DNA of 64,000 nucleotides from CAJXNP01 sp050305935 (GCA_050305935.1 JBNLGG010000002.1:1-64000), one strand, 5' to 3'; positions 1 to 9,239 are shown, counted from the stretch's first letter. Notes: a model not told the origin generated them from the sequence alone. Numbers and translations: made by a program.

Positions 1-578
1 GGCTGATTGATATGATGGGCGGAAAACCCCATCCATAAAGCCTGGTTGTAAATCACCACACCGGAGCTGAAATCGAAATAATTTCGATTGTTTAATTGAG
101 CCACAGCATCGTCAATGGTTGGGCCGTTAAATTCAATCTGGTCGCCAAAAAGCAATTTGTCAAAGTCGATACCGCGACTTCCGTAAGAAAAATTCAAACC
201 GGGTGATACCATCCATTTTTTACTGAGCTGGATTTTTGCCGAATACAAGCCACCAATGGTAGTTGTTCTTAAATTGGCAGAGCCCGCTTTGTCAGTCATT
301 GCGATTACTCCAAATCCGCTGTTCAGGCTAGGAACCGCCACATCGTATGAAATGGCATGTGTCACAAAAGGGCTTTTTAGTTGCGTCCATTGGAAACGGC
401 TGTTTGCCGCCACCCGCTGCATGTCAGTAGTTCCGGCAAAGCCAGGGTTCAAATACAATGGCGAGGCATAGTATTGCGAAAACTGTGGGTCTTGTGCAAA
501 TGCAGCCATACCGGTGAACAGCAAACAGATATAAATAAATCCCAAAACCAGTATTTTGTATTTTAGATTGATCTTCAT
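1..578 (-). CDS. PorP/SprF-family type IX secretion membrane protein (partial, 3' end outside window)
   Basis: Reading the minus strand from an ATG at 578 gives an open frame to the window edge, about 192 residues, with the C-terminal part missing. It starts with a signal peptide ending in MAAFAQ. Next comes the family hallmark DPQFSQYYASPLYLNPGFAG, then antiparallel beta-strand sequence typical of an outer-membrane barrel. PorP/SprF proteins (TIGR03519) help anchor or export type IX secretion cargo and are often encoded next to a very large surface adhesin. The upstream PKD protein ends only 4 bp before this start, so the two are almost certainly cotranscribed and this copy probably serves that protein. 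Family assignment is secure. The partner relationship is inferred from context. Confidence 0.9.
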   Translation of the reverse strand, partial: MKINLKYKILVLGFIYICLLFTGMAAFAQDPQFSQYYASPLYLNPGFAGTTDMQRVAANSRFQWTQLKSPFVTHAISYDVAVPSLNSGFGVIAMTDKAGSANLRTTTIGGLYSAKIQLSKKWMVSPGLNFSYGSRGIDFDKLLFGDQIEFNGPTIDDAVAQLNNRNYFDFSSGVVIYNQALWMGFSAHHINQ

Positions 579-582
579 GACT

Positions 583-3500
583 TTACCTGATAAGTGTTAC
601 ATCCCCAAATAGTGTTTCTTCCTGCCCATCAAGGTATTTTACATTTACCTTGTAGATATAGACATCCTGCGGACAGATTCTTCCGCGATGGTATCCGTCC
701 CATCCGTAGTTTTTATCTTTTGTGTCAAATATTAGCTCCCCCCAGCGGGTAAATATTTGCATTTGGTATTGAGTGACTCCGCGTGTTACGGGATAGAAAA
801 CATCATTTTTTCCATTGTTTCTAATAAATCCACCTGTCGGTCCGTCAAGGCTTGGGGTAAATGCATTGGGCACCCTTACCAAATCATCCAACACACCTTC
901 AATCGCCTTTTCTACGAAGAGGGTATCGCTACAGCCATCGTCATTAATGGCAATGAGCGTGATGTCATAACTTCCCGTCTCGGTATATTGATGGATAGGC
1001 TCCGCGTCAAAGGAGCTGCTTCCATCACCGAAATCCCACTGATACTGCGTTGCCCCGTGGCTTCTGTTTGTCAAATGAATGGGTTCGTCCGGCACATTGA
1101 CTTCCTCCGGTCGGGCATAGAAGCTGGCAATGGGGTGTTCAAATACTTTGATGATTTGTTCCTTGGTCTCCATTACTACCACACCCGATTTATTGGTAGC
1201 GCTCAAGGTTACGGAATAGATTCCAGGCTCATAGTAGGTGTACACCGGATGCTCTACATTTGACTTTCCATAGCCATCACCGAAGTCCCACTGGTATGTG
1301 GCCGGATCAGCATACTGGCTGAGGTTAGTGAATTCGACTGTCAAGGGAGCACATCCATTGTCCGGGGTGTATTCAAACTCGACGATCGGAGGAATTGGTT
1401 TGATGAATATTTTTGTCGAATCAGTGGATTTACATCCGTTTTCACTAACAGAATAAGTGATTTTGTATTCACCCGGTTCAGGATATCGGTGCGACCCTGG
1501 GCTAGCTGCCTGGGAAAGGTTTCCATCCCCAAAATCCCAGGAATATGTCCTGCCGGGAGCAATGCTTTCGTTGGAGATATTCACAGTTGCATCCGGAAAT
1601 ACTTGAAAATCCGGATCAATTGTGAAATTGGCTTCAGGGTATGAATGGGCAATTATAATAGCCTCTTTCATCACAACACTTTCTACACCCATTATGTTAC
1701 TAGCGCGAAGCGTAACAGAGTAAGTACCTGGCTCATAAAAGGTATGGGCCGGATTTTTTTCATACGATTCACCCTGGCCATCACCAAAGTCCCACACATA
1801 GGTACTTTCATCCGCACCGATAGTCAGGTTCACAAATTCGACGGTGATCGGGGCGCATCCGCTACCTGGCTTGTAATCGAAATCAATGATGGCCGGGAGG
1901 GGTTCACCAATGATGATACCGACGGAATCAGATCGTGTACATTGGTTTTCGGTAATGGAAAGTTTTATAAAATATTCTCCCGGGAATTCAAAAATGTGCA
2001 TTTCGGGGTTTTCTTCAATCGTGTAAATGCCATCTCCAAAATGCCACAAATAGGAAGGATTGGCAGATTTTGGTATAGAGTTGTTTTCAATATTCACAAT
2101 GGTATTCGGGAATATCTGGCTTGCCGGATCAGCGGCAATATTTACCTCTGGTGGTTCTACCACCACAATGATATCGTTTTTAACTTCCGTAAAAGTCAGG
2201 CCCCCCGCATTGCTGGCCCTCAGGCTTACGGTGTAGGTGCCCGGCTGCGTATAGGTATAGGTAGGGTTTTGCACGACGGAGGAATTGCCATCCCCAAAAT
2301 CCCAGTAATATGTGCTGGGGACTGCATTGATCGATCGGTTCTCAAAATTTACCGTCAAAGGGGAACAACCAATTTCGGGATTATAGTCGAAGTCGACGTA
2401 CAGCGGAGGGGCAATGATGTTTACTGTTTGGGTATCGATCTCGGTACAAAATTCATTTTTAACTGTAAGGTTGATTTTATAGCTTCCTAACCAATCATAT
2501 ACGTGATAACCCGGATCTCTTGCCGTGGTGGTCTCTCCGTCTCCAAAATCCCATGCATATTCCCACGCACCTGTATTGGTGGAATTGGTAAGGAAGACGG
2601 TTGTGTTTGGGTAAACCAGGTCTGTAGGAATTGCCGAAAATGAAGTGCTCATATCATCCTGCGGCAACACTGTAATGCTGTCTTTAGTGATACCACTCTC
2701 ACAGAGCGAAAAGTTGCTTGTTTGTAGATAAAATCCCAGTTTTTTATTTCCAAGTCCGGGGGCATTTCTGTCTATTTCGTAAGTAAACCTATCGCCCAGC
2801 GTATCAATTGGATAAATGAACATGTCATCGAGAATTGTCCAATTGTACTCTACCAAACCCTTTTGGATGGCATCAACACTAACAATCACCTTGTCGCAAT
2901 TGTAATCTATGGTGTCAATGTTAAATTCAGAAACTGGTATGGGATTTACCTTGATAGTCATGATGCTATCTGACGTACAAATTCCAGGAAAATTTGCCCT
3001 TAGAGATACACGGAAATTGTTGACGTTTATCCCCGTGGCATCAAATTCATAGCTAAACTGAGGATTTGACGGTGGTGTGGTCTCGCTGTGTAGGTTATTT
3101 CCTGCCAGTGTTACGTTCCATTCGTAGCCGCTTGGATTTAAGGCCATCGTAGGTGCATCTACCTGGAATGTTACGTCTATCGGCGAACAATTGTCTGCCA
3201 AAGGATCATAATTCAAATCATTAAACCCTGGTTTTATTGAAGGAAAGACTTCCACACTGTCTGGTAGACTTTCTGCGATACAACCATCAACAGAAATTGC
3301 GGTAAGTTTAAAAGGGAAATATTTTGATGCGGAAGTCCTGTTTTCAAAAACTAACGCTGCAGTATCCGTAAAGGTAGGGCTTGAAACTAATTGTATTAAG
3401 GTATCCTCGTAACCACCACCATAATTTGCACTCCACAAATATCGATCAATCGACACAGGCTGACTGGCATGCCCATCATTTGTAAGCGTCAATTCAACCG

Positions 3501-5238
3501 GGCTACATCCATTTACTTTGTCTTTAGAAAAATCCGCGTTTGGCTTTCTAAAGACTTCCACGTTCTTGATAAATGTATTGAAACATCCATTCTGATCTTC
3601 AGTGACTCTCAATGCTATTTGCCTTAATCCAGGAGTAAAGTTCTGCACGATGGTGTCTGACATCGATCCAGAGAAAGTTTCGTCTGCACTAAAAGTTCCG
3701 TTATAGTCATAGTCCCACTGCCAGGATTCGATAAGGTTACCGTTTACGGTAGTGAGTGATGAGAGATTGTATAGTTCTACGTCCTGACCTTCGCAGGCAA
3801 GCGAATTATTGAAGTCGGCTACTGGATTGAAATAGACGTTTACATATTTTTCGTCCGTCGTAAAACAGCTTGTTAAATTGTCTTTTGTGTAAAGAACAAC
3901 CCGATATTGTCCCGGATTTATGTACGTCTCAGTGTATGGACCAAGTTTTGTCGATGAATAACCAGTGCCAGGAAAAGCCTGGTAAAGGGAATTTGTTTCA
4001 TCATAAAACTCCCACCTATACTCCGTGTTAGAATTTGTGCCGGTGGAAACGTCGGTAAAGGTTACAGAAAAGCTATCGGATGATCCCTCATCCTTGCAGA
4101 AATTAGTTTGCGAGGCATTTATTTGAGCAATCGTGGTAGGAAACACGTTGATGGTCTTTTCTACAATTGACGAACAACCACCGATAGCATTTACATCTGT
4201 AACCGATAATCTAACCAATTTGGTCCCTCCGACACTATAACTCAGCACCGGATTTCTTGTAGTCCTGGTCGCAAGAATGGGGTCAGTGCTTGATGGCCCG
4301 TCAAAAAACGTCCAGTTATAGCGAAGGCTTGAACCCGCAGGGCCAAACGATTCATTGTCAAAATAAACGATGTCGTCTACACAGAATGATGTCTGAATAG
4401 GATTGGAGGCATCCTCCTTCCGGGTATCAAAATCCGGAGTAGGGGATGCCACTATAATAATGTTAGCTGTTGTCGTTACAGGTAATTTACCAGGATATGG
4501 GTTGCATTGATTCCAGTTATTTAATCGCACAAAAAACTCGTCACCTACAGCATATGGGTTACCTGGGTTATCGGGATCGTCTACCGGAATGTTTAATGTT
4601 TGACTTCTTGATCCTGTTCCCATAACCCCGATTACTCCATCTGAAGAAGGAGTGGTAATGCCAGGAATTCGCATGGTACCCCCTTCATATATCCATTCCA
4701 CCCATCGAGGAGGATCGTTTTGGCGTGATGCTCTAGGGAAACAATTCCAGTCACTTAAGTCCTCAAACTGTACTGATGCTGCAAAACCCTGGCAAACTCT
4801 AAATGTTCCAGGATTAATATTTAAGCCTACTTCATCGGTATCCCAGATAGAAACCTGCAATTCCAATCGTGCATCTTCGGGAAGTGTACATCCGTTGGTA
4901 GCTTCAATGACGATATCATGGCCACATTGCGTGGTTCCAGTGGTGTAGGTGTGGCTGAAATCAGGTGTATAAAGCGGATCCAACGCGCCACCATCCACCG
5001 GGTCGCTACCGCCTATGTAAGTCTGAATTGTACCATCACCCCAATCTACTGTAAAGATAGCATCGGCGGTAGAATTTGAATACAAGTTTTTAATAACCAT
5101 GTCAAATGGAGCGCAGCCCCTATTCGGAGTAAGAACAGCATGACCTGATATGATTTCGCTGGTACATTGTGCCACGCTTTGGTGGATCGACACCATTGCG
5201 ACTGACAGTAATAAAATACACCTGAAATATGTGTTCAT
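583..5238 (-). CDS. Giant PKD-repeat surface protein with type B T9SS C-terminal sorting domain
   Basis: A 1551-residue exported protein. A Sec signal peptide occupies about residues 1-23 (ending SVAQ). The body is a string of Ig-like PKD domains. The N-terminal half holds degenerate copies. From roughly residue 900 there are seven clear copies with the W(D/H)FGDG core followed by a conserved Y/F strand. The last ~95 residues start at VPNAFTP and contain the FTRWGELIFD and W-D-G-Y-H patterns of the gliding-motility-associated C-terminal domain (TIGR04131, type B tail), which directs export by the type IX system and surface attachment. Likely a surface adhesin or gliding-related protein; no catalytic domain is visible. 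It sits 4 bp upstream of a PorP/SprF gene, the usual partner for type B cargo. Several long antisense frames across it are by-products of the repeats. Confidence 0.92.
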   Translation of the reverse strand: MNTYFRCILLLSVAMVSIHQSVAQCTSEIISGHAVLTPNRGCAPFDMVIKNLYSNSTADAIFTVDWGDGTIQTYIGGSDPVDGGALDPLYTPDFSHTYTTGTTQCGHDIVIEATNGCTLPEDARLELQVSIWDTDEVGLNINPGTFRVCQGFAASVQFEDLSDWNCFPRASRQNDPPRWVEWIYEGGTMRIPGITTPSSDGVIGVMGTGSRSQTLNIPVDDPDNPGNPYAVGDEFFVRLNNWNQCNPYPGKLPVTTTANIIIVASPTPDFDTRKEDASNPIQTSFCVDDIVYFDNESFGPAGSSLRYNWTFFDGPSSTDPILATRTTRNPVLSYSVGGTKLVRLSVTDVNAIGGCSSIVEKTINVFPTTIAQINASQTNFCKDEGSSDSFSVTFTDVSTGTNSNTEYRWEFYDETNSLYQAFPGTGYSSTKLGPYTETYINPGQYRVVLYTKDNLTSCFTTDEKYVNVYFNPVADFNNSLACEGQDVELYNLSSLTTVNGNLIESWQWDYDYNGTFSADETFSGSMSDTIVQNFTPGLRQIALRVTEDQNGCFNTFIKNVEVFRKPNADFSKDKVNGCSPVELTLTNDGHASQPVSIDRYLWSANYGGGYEDTLIQLVSSPTFTDTAALVFENRTSASKYFPFKLTAISVDGCIAESLPDSVEVFPSIKPGFNDLNYDPLADNCSPIDVTFQVDAPTMALNPSGYEWNVTLAGNNLHSETTPPSNPQFSYEFDATGINVNNFRVSLRANFPGICTSDSIMTIKVNPIPVSEFNIDTIDYNCDKVIVSVDAIQKGLVEYNWTILDDMFIYPIDTLGDRFTYEIDRNAPGLGNKKLGFYLQTSNFSLCESGITKDSITVLPQDDMSTSFSAIPTDLVYPNTTVFLTNSTNTGAWEYAWDFGDGETTTARDPGYHVYDWLGSYKINLTVKNEFCTEIDTQTVNIIAPPLYVDFDYNPEIGCSPLTVNFENRSINAVPSTYYWDFGDGNSSVVQNPTYTYTQPGTYTVSLRASNAGGLTFTEVKNDIIVVVEPPEVNIAADPASQIFPNTIVNIENNSIPKSANPSYLWHFGDGIYTIEENPEMHIFEFPGEYFIKLSITENQCTRSDSVGIIIGEPLPAIIDFDYKPGSGCAPITVEFVNLTIGADESTYVWDFGDGQGESYEKNPAHTFYEPGTYSVTLRASNIMGVESVVMKEAIIIAHSYPEANFTIDPDFQVFPDATVNISNESIAPGRTYSWDFGDGNLSQAASPGSHRYPEPGEYKITYSVSENGCKSTDSTKIFIKPIPPIVEFEYTPDNGCAPLTVEFTNLSQYADPATYQWDFGDGYGKSNVEHPVYTYYEPGIYSVTLSATNKSGVVVMETKEQIIKVFEHPIASFYARPEEVNVPDEPIHLTNRSHGATQYQWDFGDGSSSFDAEPIHQYTETGSYDITLIAINDDGCSDTLFVEKAIEGVLDDLVRVPNAFTPSLDGPTGGFIRNNGKNDVFYPVTRGVTQYQMQIFTRWGELIFDTKDKNYGWDGYHRGRICPQDVYIYKVNVKYLDGQEETLFGDVTLIR

Positions 5239-5294
5239 GATACCACTGATTTTAATGACTAATTAAGTCGGGCCTTTCAGGGGTTGTGGTGGGT

Positions 5295-5322
5295 TATTCA
5301 TCGAAATGAATAGTCAAAATTA
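5295..5322 (-). promoter_or_regulatory. Candidate promoter -7 element and hairpin upstream of the PKD gene
   Basis: On the minus strand, TAATTTTG (5322-5315) matches the Bacteroidota -7 consensus TAnnTTTG exactly. I could not find a convincing -33 TTG at the right spacing. Just downstream, 5295-5312 is a perfect 7-bp inverted repeat (TATTCAT/ATGAATA) around a CGAA tetraloop, which would lie at the very start of the transcript or act as an operator. The rest of 5239-5652 is A/T-rich and shows no other gene. Confidence 0.35.
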
Positions 5323-5652
5323 AGCATTGTGTAGGTGAGATATTGCATTTGGGAAAATCACCATCAAAATCCAATGGTACAACTGACTTTCTTTTTTAAA
5401 GGAAAAATTGAGAAAAATGTAGACGAAAAGTGTTATTGTTCTAATGTGCTTTTTTCACTTGTTTGCAAAAGGTTTTTTGAACGAGGGTTTCGGAATTGAC
5501 AAAAAATCTACTGTTATGCTCTACATTTAATGTAAGGCAGATAGGTTAAAAATAATTTTTTATGTCAAATGTTGAATAACATAACTAAAAGGTCATTTCG
5601 GATTAAAAAGACGAATAGTAGGTAATGGGTAATGGTTTCAGAAGCTGAATGT

Positions 5653-5940
5653 CTATAGAGAGGAAAGGAACAGCTCGGGACTTAATCCCGGGATGTTGGA
5701 TTTTTTGAAGTCCTTTTCATTTCTCGTAATGATCAGTTCGCTGTTGGTTTTTAAAGTACTGAAATACTGCAACGAATCTTCGAAATCCAAGAAAGTAAAG
5801 CTTAGACCTTTTTCGATGATTTCTTCATCTAATGCAAGTACAGTGGAAATGATCTTAAACTTTCTAAGTTTTTCTTTTGCAACGATTGGGCCTTCATATT
5901 TTGTTAGGAAATACCCAACCGTTGAATATGATAATCTCAA
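5653..5940 (-). pseudogene. 5'-truncated PIN-domain (VapC-like) toxin
   Basis: A 95-residue frame opening only with a TTG. Its sequence matches the C-terminal two thirds of a VapC-like PIN ribonuclease: the motif DFEDSLQYFS, then ELIITRNEKDFKKSNIPGLSPELFL. In PIN toxins these carry a downstream acidic residue and the conserved T-R-N/D-x-x-D-F segment. The N-terminal part, which should begin with a hydrophobic strand and the first catalytic Asp (pattern hDTNVhhD), is absent. The frame starts abruptly inside the second helix. Upstream on the same strand lies a decayed antitoxin. An intact PIN toxin of this type is about 130-140 residues, so roughly 40-45 residues are lost. Without the first catalytic Asp it is unlikely to be an active RNase. 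A short residual protein could still be made, but I read it as a pseudogene. Confidence 0.7.
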
Positions 5941-5955
5941 TGTCTCTCCCCCAGC

Positions 5956-6086
5956 TTATTTTACCGGAGAATTGATCATCTTGAGGTATGATTCGATATT
6001 TCGCGATAGACGTCTTTTTTTCGTGGTGGCGTAGGCCTTGGCATTTTCAATGACCTCTTTGTCTTATTTTAATGCAGGGTTGCGTC
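5956..6086 (-). pseudogene. Decayed ribbon-helix-helix-type antitoxin remnant
   Basis: The minus strand just upstream of the PIN remnant encodes EVIENAKAYATTKKRRLSRN followed by IESYLKMINSPVK and a TAA at 5956-5958. This is the C-terminal part of the small antitoxins that usually precede PIN toxins in Bacteroidota (pattern D-x-E-V-I-x-x-A-K-x-Y-A). The expected N-terminal strand A-T-L-T-L-K-I-D is recognisable only if single-base indels are allowed (DNA around 6060-6086). As it stands the frame is broken and no start codon lies in frame. Together with the truncated toxin this is a dead toxin-antitoxin locus. The family is recognised from the motif pattern only. Confidence 0.55.
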
Positions 6087-6091
6087 TATAA

Positions 6092-6135
6092 GATGGATGC
6101 ACATATTAATTGGATTCTTAACACGCACATCCATC
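6092..6135. repeat. 8-bp inverted repeat between TA remnant and acsA
   Basis: GATGGATG at 6092-6099 and CATCCATC at 6128-6135 form a perfect inverted repeat with a 28-nt spacer. It sits just beyond the 3' end of acsA and next to the decayed antitoxin. No T-tract follows on either strand, so it is not an obvious terminator. It may be a weak mRNA-end structure or a scar of the event that damaged the toxin-antitoxin pair. Confidence 0.3.
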
Positions 6136-6143
6136 CGTAATGT

Positions 6144-8045
6144 TTATTTTACATCTTTTGCCCCATCGATAATCTTGCTCACCACGTCCGGGTCAAGTAA
6201 AGTAGAAGTATCTCCTAAATTGGATGGGTCTCCCTCAGCCACTTTTCGCAGGATCCTCCGCATAATTTTTCCTGATCTGGTTTTTGGGAGGCCAGGTACG
6301 ATCTGTATTTTATCTGGTTTGGCAATTGGGCCAATGATGTTATTGACCGTCATTCGGATTTCATTGGTAAGGTTATCTACTGAGCGGTTCGTCATATCAG
6401 CAATAACAAAGGCATAGATACCCTGTCCCTTAATAGCATGGGGATAGCCTACTACGGCGGATTCCACTACTTTTGGGTGCTCATTTATAGCGTTTTCTAC
6501 CTCTGCTGTTCCCATTCGATGCCCTGATACATTGATTACGTCGTCTACCCTACCCAGAATTCGATAATAACCGTCCTCATCCCGTTTTACTCCATCTCCC
6601 GTGAAATAGAGGTTCTTGTAAGTGGAGAAATAGGTTTTTCGACAACGTTCGTGATCGCCATACGTGGTTCTCATCATTCCAGGCCATGGGAATTTGATAC
6701 ACAAATTTCCTTGTACACTATTGCCTTTCAATTCTACACCATCGCCATCCACAATGATCGGTTGGATACCGGGCAATGGCATGGTAGCATAAGCTGGTTT
6801 GGTAGGAGTAACCCCGGCAATAGGTGCAATCAGGATACCCCCGGTTTCTGTTTGCCACCAGGTATCCACAATTGGACACCTACCCTTTCCAATATGATCA
6901 TGGTACCAGTGCCAGGCTTCTTCGTTGATAGGTTCACCCACAGACCCCAACACCTTTAAACTATCTAATTTATATGGTTCCACAGGTTCGATTCCGAAAG
7001 CTTCCAATGCGCGAATGGCTGTAGGTGCCGTATAAAACTGGTTTACTTTATATTTGTCTACAATTTCCCAGAATCGCCCTGCATGAGGGTAGGTAGGTAC
7101 ACCCTCAAACATCAGGGTGGTTGCGCCTGCCAGCAAGGGTCCGTAAACTATGTATGAGTGCCCTGTAATCCATCCTACATCTGCGGTACACCAATAGACG
7201 TCTCCCTCATTGTATTGAAAAACATTTTGAAAAGTATACTGGGTATACACCATATAGCCACCTGTTGTATGAACAATTCCTTTGGGCTTGCCCGTTGAAC
7301 CTGAGGTGTACAAAATGAAGAGCATATCTTCCGAATCCATCTCTTCTGCTTTGTTTTCTTTTGAAGCCCCCTCAATTTCTTCTTCCCACCACAGGTCGCG
7401 TCCAGCTTCCATTTTTACCGGGGTTCCGGTTCTCTTTAACACAATAACTTTCTCGATCGACTTACATTTGGTCAAGGCTTCATCCACTACTTCTTTTACA
7501 GGAATGGATTTAGCCCCCCTGAAATTCCCATCGGAGGTGAGCACCATCTTGGCTGAGCAATCATTAATCCTGTCTGCCAGCGAGGTGGAAGAAAACCCGG
7601 CAAAAACGACGGAGTGAATAGCGCCAATCCTGGCACATGCCAACATGGCTACTGCTGCTTCTGGTACCATGGGCATATAGATGACTACCCGGTCGCCCTT
7701 TGCAATGCCATTCTTCCTCAGGACATTGGCAAATTTGCAAGTCATCTCATAAAGTTCCCGATATGAAATGACCCTTGACGCCTCATTGGGATCGTTCGGT
7801 TCCCAGATTATTGCTGGCTGTTCACCTATGGTATATAAATGCCGCTCAAAAATATTTTCAGTGATATTTAGCTTTCCGTTAACAAACCATTTGATGTCAG
7901 GATTTTTAAAATCCCAGTCCACCACCTTGTCCCATCTTTTTTTCCAGTGAAAGGTATCGGCGATTTGCGCCCAAAAGGCCTCGGGGTTTTGCAGACTTTT
8001 TTGGTATTCATGGATATACCCACCAAGCGTATGTATTTTAATCAT
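6144..8045 (-). CDS. acsA: Acetyl-CoA synthetase (AMP-forming)
   Basis: A 633-residue ANL-superfamily enzyme, full length for the family. It activates acetate with ATP to acetyl-AMP and then acetyl-CoA, feeding acetate into the TCA and glyoxylate cycles. Visible motifs: the phosphate-binding loop YTSGSTGKPKGIVHT, the acetate/AMP pocket segment WWQTETGG, the hinge region around GRVDDVINVSGHR, and near the C-terminus KTRSGKIMRRILRK, whose Lys after SG is the residue regulated by reversible acetylation in characterised homologues. The N-terminus (FWAQIADTFHWKKRWDKVVDWDF) has the normal ACS_N domain, so the ATG at 8045 is right. It stands alone on the minus strand; a rhodanese gene with its own terminator lies upstream. 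Confidence 0.96.
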   Translation of the reverse strand: MIKIHTLGGYIHEYQKSLQNPEAFWAQIADTFHWKKRWDKVVDWDFKNPDIKWFVNGKLNITENIFERHLYTIGEQPAIIWEPNDPNEASRVISYRELYEMTCKFANVLRKNGIAKGDRVVIYMPMVPEAAVAMLACARIGAIHSVVFAGFSSTSLADRINDCSAKMVLTSDGNFRGAKSIPVKEVVDEALTKCKSIEKVIVLKRTGTPVKMEAGRDLWWEEEIEGASKENKAEEMDSEDMLFILYTSGSTGKPKGIVHTTGGYMVYTQYTFQNVFQYNEGDVYWCTADVGWITGHSYIVYGPLLAGATTLMFEGVPTYPHAGRFWEIVDKYKVNQFYTAPTAIRALEAFGIEPVEPYKLDSLKVLGSVGEPINEEAWHWYHDHIGKGRCPIVDTWWQTETGGILIAPIAGVTPTKPAYATMPLPGIQPIIVDGDGVELKGNSVQGNLCIKFPWPGMMRTTYGDHERCRKTYFSTYKNLYFTGDGVKRDEDGYYRILGRVDDVINVSGHRMGTAEVENAINEHPKVVESAVVGYPHAIKGQGIYAFVIADMTNRSVDNLTNEIRMTVNNIIGPIAKPDKIQIVPGLPKTRSGKIMRRILRKVAEGDPSNLGDTSTLLDPDVVSKIIDGAKDVK

Positions 8046-8131
8046 AGTAATAGGATTGAGTAATAAGGAAATTGAAAATTATGAGATTCTTGGGAAAGGA
8101 AAAAATATGAATGTGAAAAATGAAACAGATC

Positions 8132-8169
8132 AAAAAAATAATGCAAGCCACCTGGTTTCGCCAGGCAGC
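8132..8169 (-). terminator. Intrinsic terminator after the rhodanese gene
   Basis: On the minus strand, GCTGCCTGG and CCAGGTGGC (8169-8147) can form a 9-bp stem, with two G-U pairs, around a 5-nt loop. A T-rich tract follows at 8139-8132. It lies 14 nt past the rhodanese stop and separates that gene from acsA. Confidence 0.75.
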
Positions 8170-8182
8170 TCGGGTTAACACT

Positions 8183-8500
8183 TTAGTACTTTGGTATTTC
8201 TGGGTCGATCTGATCTGCCCATGCCAGAATTCCGCCTTTTAAATTGTAGATATTCGACAGGCCGTGCTTGTTTTCGAGGTAATTAACTACCTGCCCACTT
8301 CGTCCTCCACTCCTGCAATAAATTACCACTTCTTTGTCCTTGTCGATTTTGTCCACATTTTGAGGAATGGTACCCATTGGGATTAACTCCCCACCTATGT
8401 CGGCAAAATCTTTCTCGTTTTGTTCACGCACATCAATCAGTTGAAAATCTTCCTTATTGTCCAGTTTTGCCTTTAACTCTTGAACAGAAATTTCTTTCAT
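8183..8500 (-). CDS. Rhodanese-like single-domain protein
   Basis: A 105-residue cytoplasmic single rhodanese domain. The active-site loop reads YCRSGGRSGQ, with the catalytic Cys of the persulfide-carrying loop followed by a six-residue cradle. The N-terminal EISVQELKAKL and IDVREQNEKDFADIGGELIPMG segments are standard for the family. Such proteins transfer sulfane sulfur or handle reactive sulfur species. Nothing fixes the substrate here. No Sec signal is seen. The sulfur-assimilation block lies 2 kb away on the other strand, but there is no operon link. Confidence 0.9.
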   Translation of the reverse strand: MKEISVQELKAKLDNKEDFQLIDVREQNEKDFADIGGELIPMGTIPQNVDKIDKDKEVVIYCRSGGRSGQVVNYLENKHGLSNIYNLKGGILAWADQIDPEIPKY

Positions 8501-8536
8501 GGTTTGTAAATCAATAGTTGTATGCCAAAGTTAAGA

Positions 8537-8914
8537 TCAATTTTTATTGGAACCAGTCAATTCGAAATCATTATTCATAATGAGCAATACCTCCTGGGCT
8601 ACTTTACTATTGTACTCTAACGCTAGTTTTTGGTAATTGATGACATCGACAATTGACCCGATGAAGCAAAGGCCAATGGTAAATAAATACAGGATCCCCA
8701 TTCCAATTTGATTGACAATAAAACGCTGCAAACCCGGTAGCAGGAAAAGCCCACCCAGTGCGGAGATCAATACCAGTGTAGGATCTCTCCTCCTTAACCT
8801 GTATATTTTTGCGAATTGTTCGGCTTCGTCGTCAGACATTTCCTTAAATATTTGAGCAATATATGTTAACTCCTCTCCGGCTAATTCGGGTAAATACTGC
8901 AATATTTTTGCCAT
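8537..8914 (-). CDS. TM2-domain membrane protein
   Basis: About 125 residues when started at the ATG at 8914 (MAKILQYLPELAG). The longer frame to 9013 would run into the upstream DUF2752 gene and adds sequence with no family character. Residues 1-50 are a charged helical head. Then come two hydrophobic segments in the TM2 pattern: GGLFLLPGLQRFIVNQIGMG, then a second helix ending SIVDVI. TM2 proteins are small inner-membrane proteins of unknown biochemical role. The start is 4 bp after the DUF2752 stop, so the two are translationally linked, a common pairing in Bacteroidota. Confidence 0.82.
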   Translation of the reverse strand: MAKILQYLPELAGEELTYIAQIFKEMSDDEAEQFAKIYRLRRRDPTLVLISALGGLFLLPGLQRFIVNQIGMGILYLFTIGLCFIGSIVDVINYQKLALEYNSKVAQEVLLIMNNDFELTGSNKN

Positions 8915-8918
8915 GATG

Positions 8919-9239
8919 TTATTGTTTAAATAGTTGATATATTCGATAACTAATAATGAAAAATGCTGGAATGCCCAGCGCATGTGCATTGAATGAAGCC
9001 TCCCATTCACCATGCAATAGCAAACCTATCGACGTGCCCAGCCCGCATCCCGGGCAATGGTCAAAACCCACCAGTTTTAACGGGCAGATTGTAAATCCTT
9101 CCACGCCAAAATGCACAGAGAGAAACAACACCACGAATCCGGTAATCCAGATTACTGCTTCGAGGTACTTCCAATAATAAATTCGTTGAATTATGACTAA
9201 TTTCATTTTCTCAACAATTTGAACATTTGACGTCTGCAT
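8919..9239 (-). CDS. DUF2752 membrane protein
   Basis: A 106-residue membrane protein carrying the DUF2752 signature: ICPLKLVGFDHCPGCGLGTS, with the C-P-x-C-G-L-G/T core, followed by a short helix and HALGIPAF. A first transmembrane helix lies at about residues 25-45 and another near the C-terminus (FFIISYRIYQLF). The function of the family is unknown; the paired cysteines suggest a metal or redox site. An alternative start at the internal Met 12 (MKLVIIQ) is possible. It is immediately followed by the TM2 gene. The 61 bp to the divergent sigma-factor gene must hold both promoters. Confidence 0.85.
   Translation of the reverse strand: MQTSNVQIVEKMKLVIIQRIYYWKYLEAVIWITGFVVLFLSVHFGVEGFTICPLKLVGFDHCPGCGLGTSIGLLLHGEWEASFNAHALGIPAFFIISYRIYQLFKQ

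Noticed and set aside
757..2490. Long plus-strand frames inside the PKD gene
   Set aside because: They lie antisense to clear PKD repeats, have no family features, and arise from the repeated codon pattern.
583..5238. PKD repeat DNA as a CRISPR or tandem-repeat array
   Set aside because: Repeats are coding, irregular at DNA level and without spacers.
5956..6130. Intact antitoxin gene upstream of the PIN frame
   Set aside because: The N-terminal strand can be read only with single-base indels and no in-frame start exists, so it is listed as a pseudogene.
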